Part shown: in pieces, positions 63,769 to 64,000 of the stretch | How positions within the stretch are numbered: position 1 is the first letter of the stretch | Layout of the letters: each line of letters begins with the position of its first letter | Program-made: the position numbers and the translations under genes | The notes under the pieces: model-generated | What the model saw: the letters and a program-made list of their open reading frames with translations, nothing else | What the model was told of the DNA's origin: nothing | Database searches by the model: none | Assembly: GCA_963798705.1 (NCBI GenBank) | Contig: CAWCTW010000005.1 | Span: forward strand, 1,426,001-1,490,000 | From: AC-56 sp963798705 | GTDB lineage: Bacteria; Actinomycetota; Thermoleophilia; Solirubrobacterales; 70-9 | Length of the DNA stretch: 64,000 bases | Reading direction: 5' to 3'

Positions 63769-64000
63769 TTGCCCAGATCCAGAGGCGCTGAGACCCAGCG
63801 CAACGACAGCCACCGACGGCGCGGCGAGCATGCCGCGCATTCAGCGCTCGCCGATCACCCGGAGCGGCGCGGCGTCGATCACGCTGCCGCCACCGAGACG
63901 ACCGACAGCTTCCAGCTCTTCCTGAATCAGGCGAGCCGCTATCCACTGCTCACCCGCGAGGAGGAGGTCGAGCTCGCCCAGCGCATCGAGCGCGGCGATC
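63769..64000 (+). CDS. Sigma-70 family RNA polymerase sigma factor (partial)
   Basis: TTG start at 63769 with AAGAAGGAG upstream. The visible 77 residues have a disordered charged start and then region 1.2-like sequence (LFLNQASRYPLLTREEEVELAQRIERGD), closely resembling the start of SigA-type factors. The gene leaves the right edge. Together with the SigA at 35993 this gives a second primary-like (group 2) sigma factor. Confidence 0.88.
   Translation, partial: MPRSRGAETQRNDSHRRRGEHAAHSALADHPERRGVDHAAATETTDSFQLFLNQASRYPLLTREEEVELAQRIERGD

Overview
The window is GC-rich bacterial chromosome with short intergenic gaps, frequent GTG/TTG starts, tRNA genes without an encoded CCA end, a SigA-type sigma factor, a BldC-like regulator, MerR and OmpR regulators, and B12-dependent ribonucleotide reductase with NrdR. 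This points to a high-GC actinobacterium. The gene content and an archaeal-looking TopA suggest Thermoleophilia (Solirubrobacterales or Gaiellales relatives). That placement is inference from gene style; no marker search was possible.

Layout. 1-5026: signalling block (SpoIIE-type phosphatase cut by the window edge, GGDEF protein, two MerR-type regulators, membrane HD-GYP protein). 5207-8360: MFS transporter and two coiled-coil proteins. 8482-12721: two adjacent exported proteins (BNR/sialidase-like and alpha/beta-hydrolase-like), each carrying one apparent frameshift. 12758-17271: acyl-CoA dehydrogenase, then a translationally coupled YihY/BrkB and MMPL pair. 17349-23208: a roughly 5.8 kb segment bounded by a 46-bp direct repeat of the 3' part of tRNA-Thr(GGT). 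It holds a TauE/SafE permease, small proteins, a SnoaL-like remnant and a secreted serine protease, but no visible integrase. 23335-34259: GH3 glycosidase, threonine aldolase, SDR, VapBC-like pair, Cys/Met-type PLP enzyme, secreted protein, a large DUF6421-like protein divergent from an Lrp/AsnC regulator, and a methyltransferase. 34284-34628: nuclease remnant against tRNA-Tyr.

34727-54936 is mostly housekeeping: MerR regulator, SigA-type sigma factor, FolE2, PgsA, family 5 uracil-DNA glycosylase, TMEM175-like channel, a permease with a metal-regulator-like operator over its -10, glycosyltransferases with DUF2304, tRNA-Thr(CGT), the minus-strand run topA-tmk-holB-kinase-regulator, P450, siroheme dehydrogenase and aldo-keto reductase. 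55136-64000: a frameshifted hemolysin III/PAQR protein with an 11-residue repeat extension, nrdR, and nrdJ with two inteins placed exactly at catalytic-cysteine sites. Then come a sulfite-oxidase-like molybdoenzyme, a flavoprotein, and the start of a second sigma-70 gene behind a good AT-rich promoter.

Best candidates for a second look are the double-intein nrdJ, the tRNA-bounded island, the PAQR repeat extension, the DUF6421/Lrp pair, the regulated permease promoter, and three single-base frameshifts that could be assembly errors or real decay.
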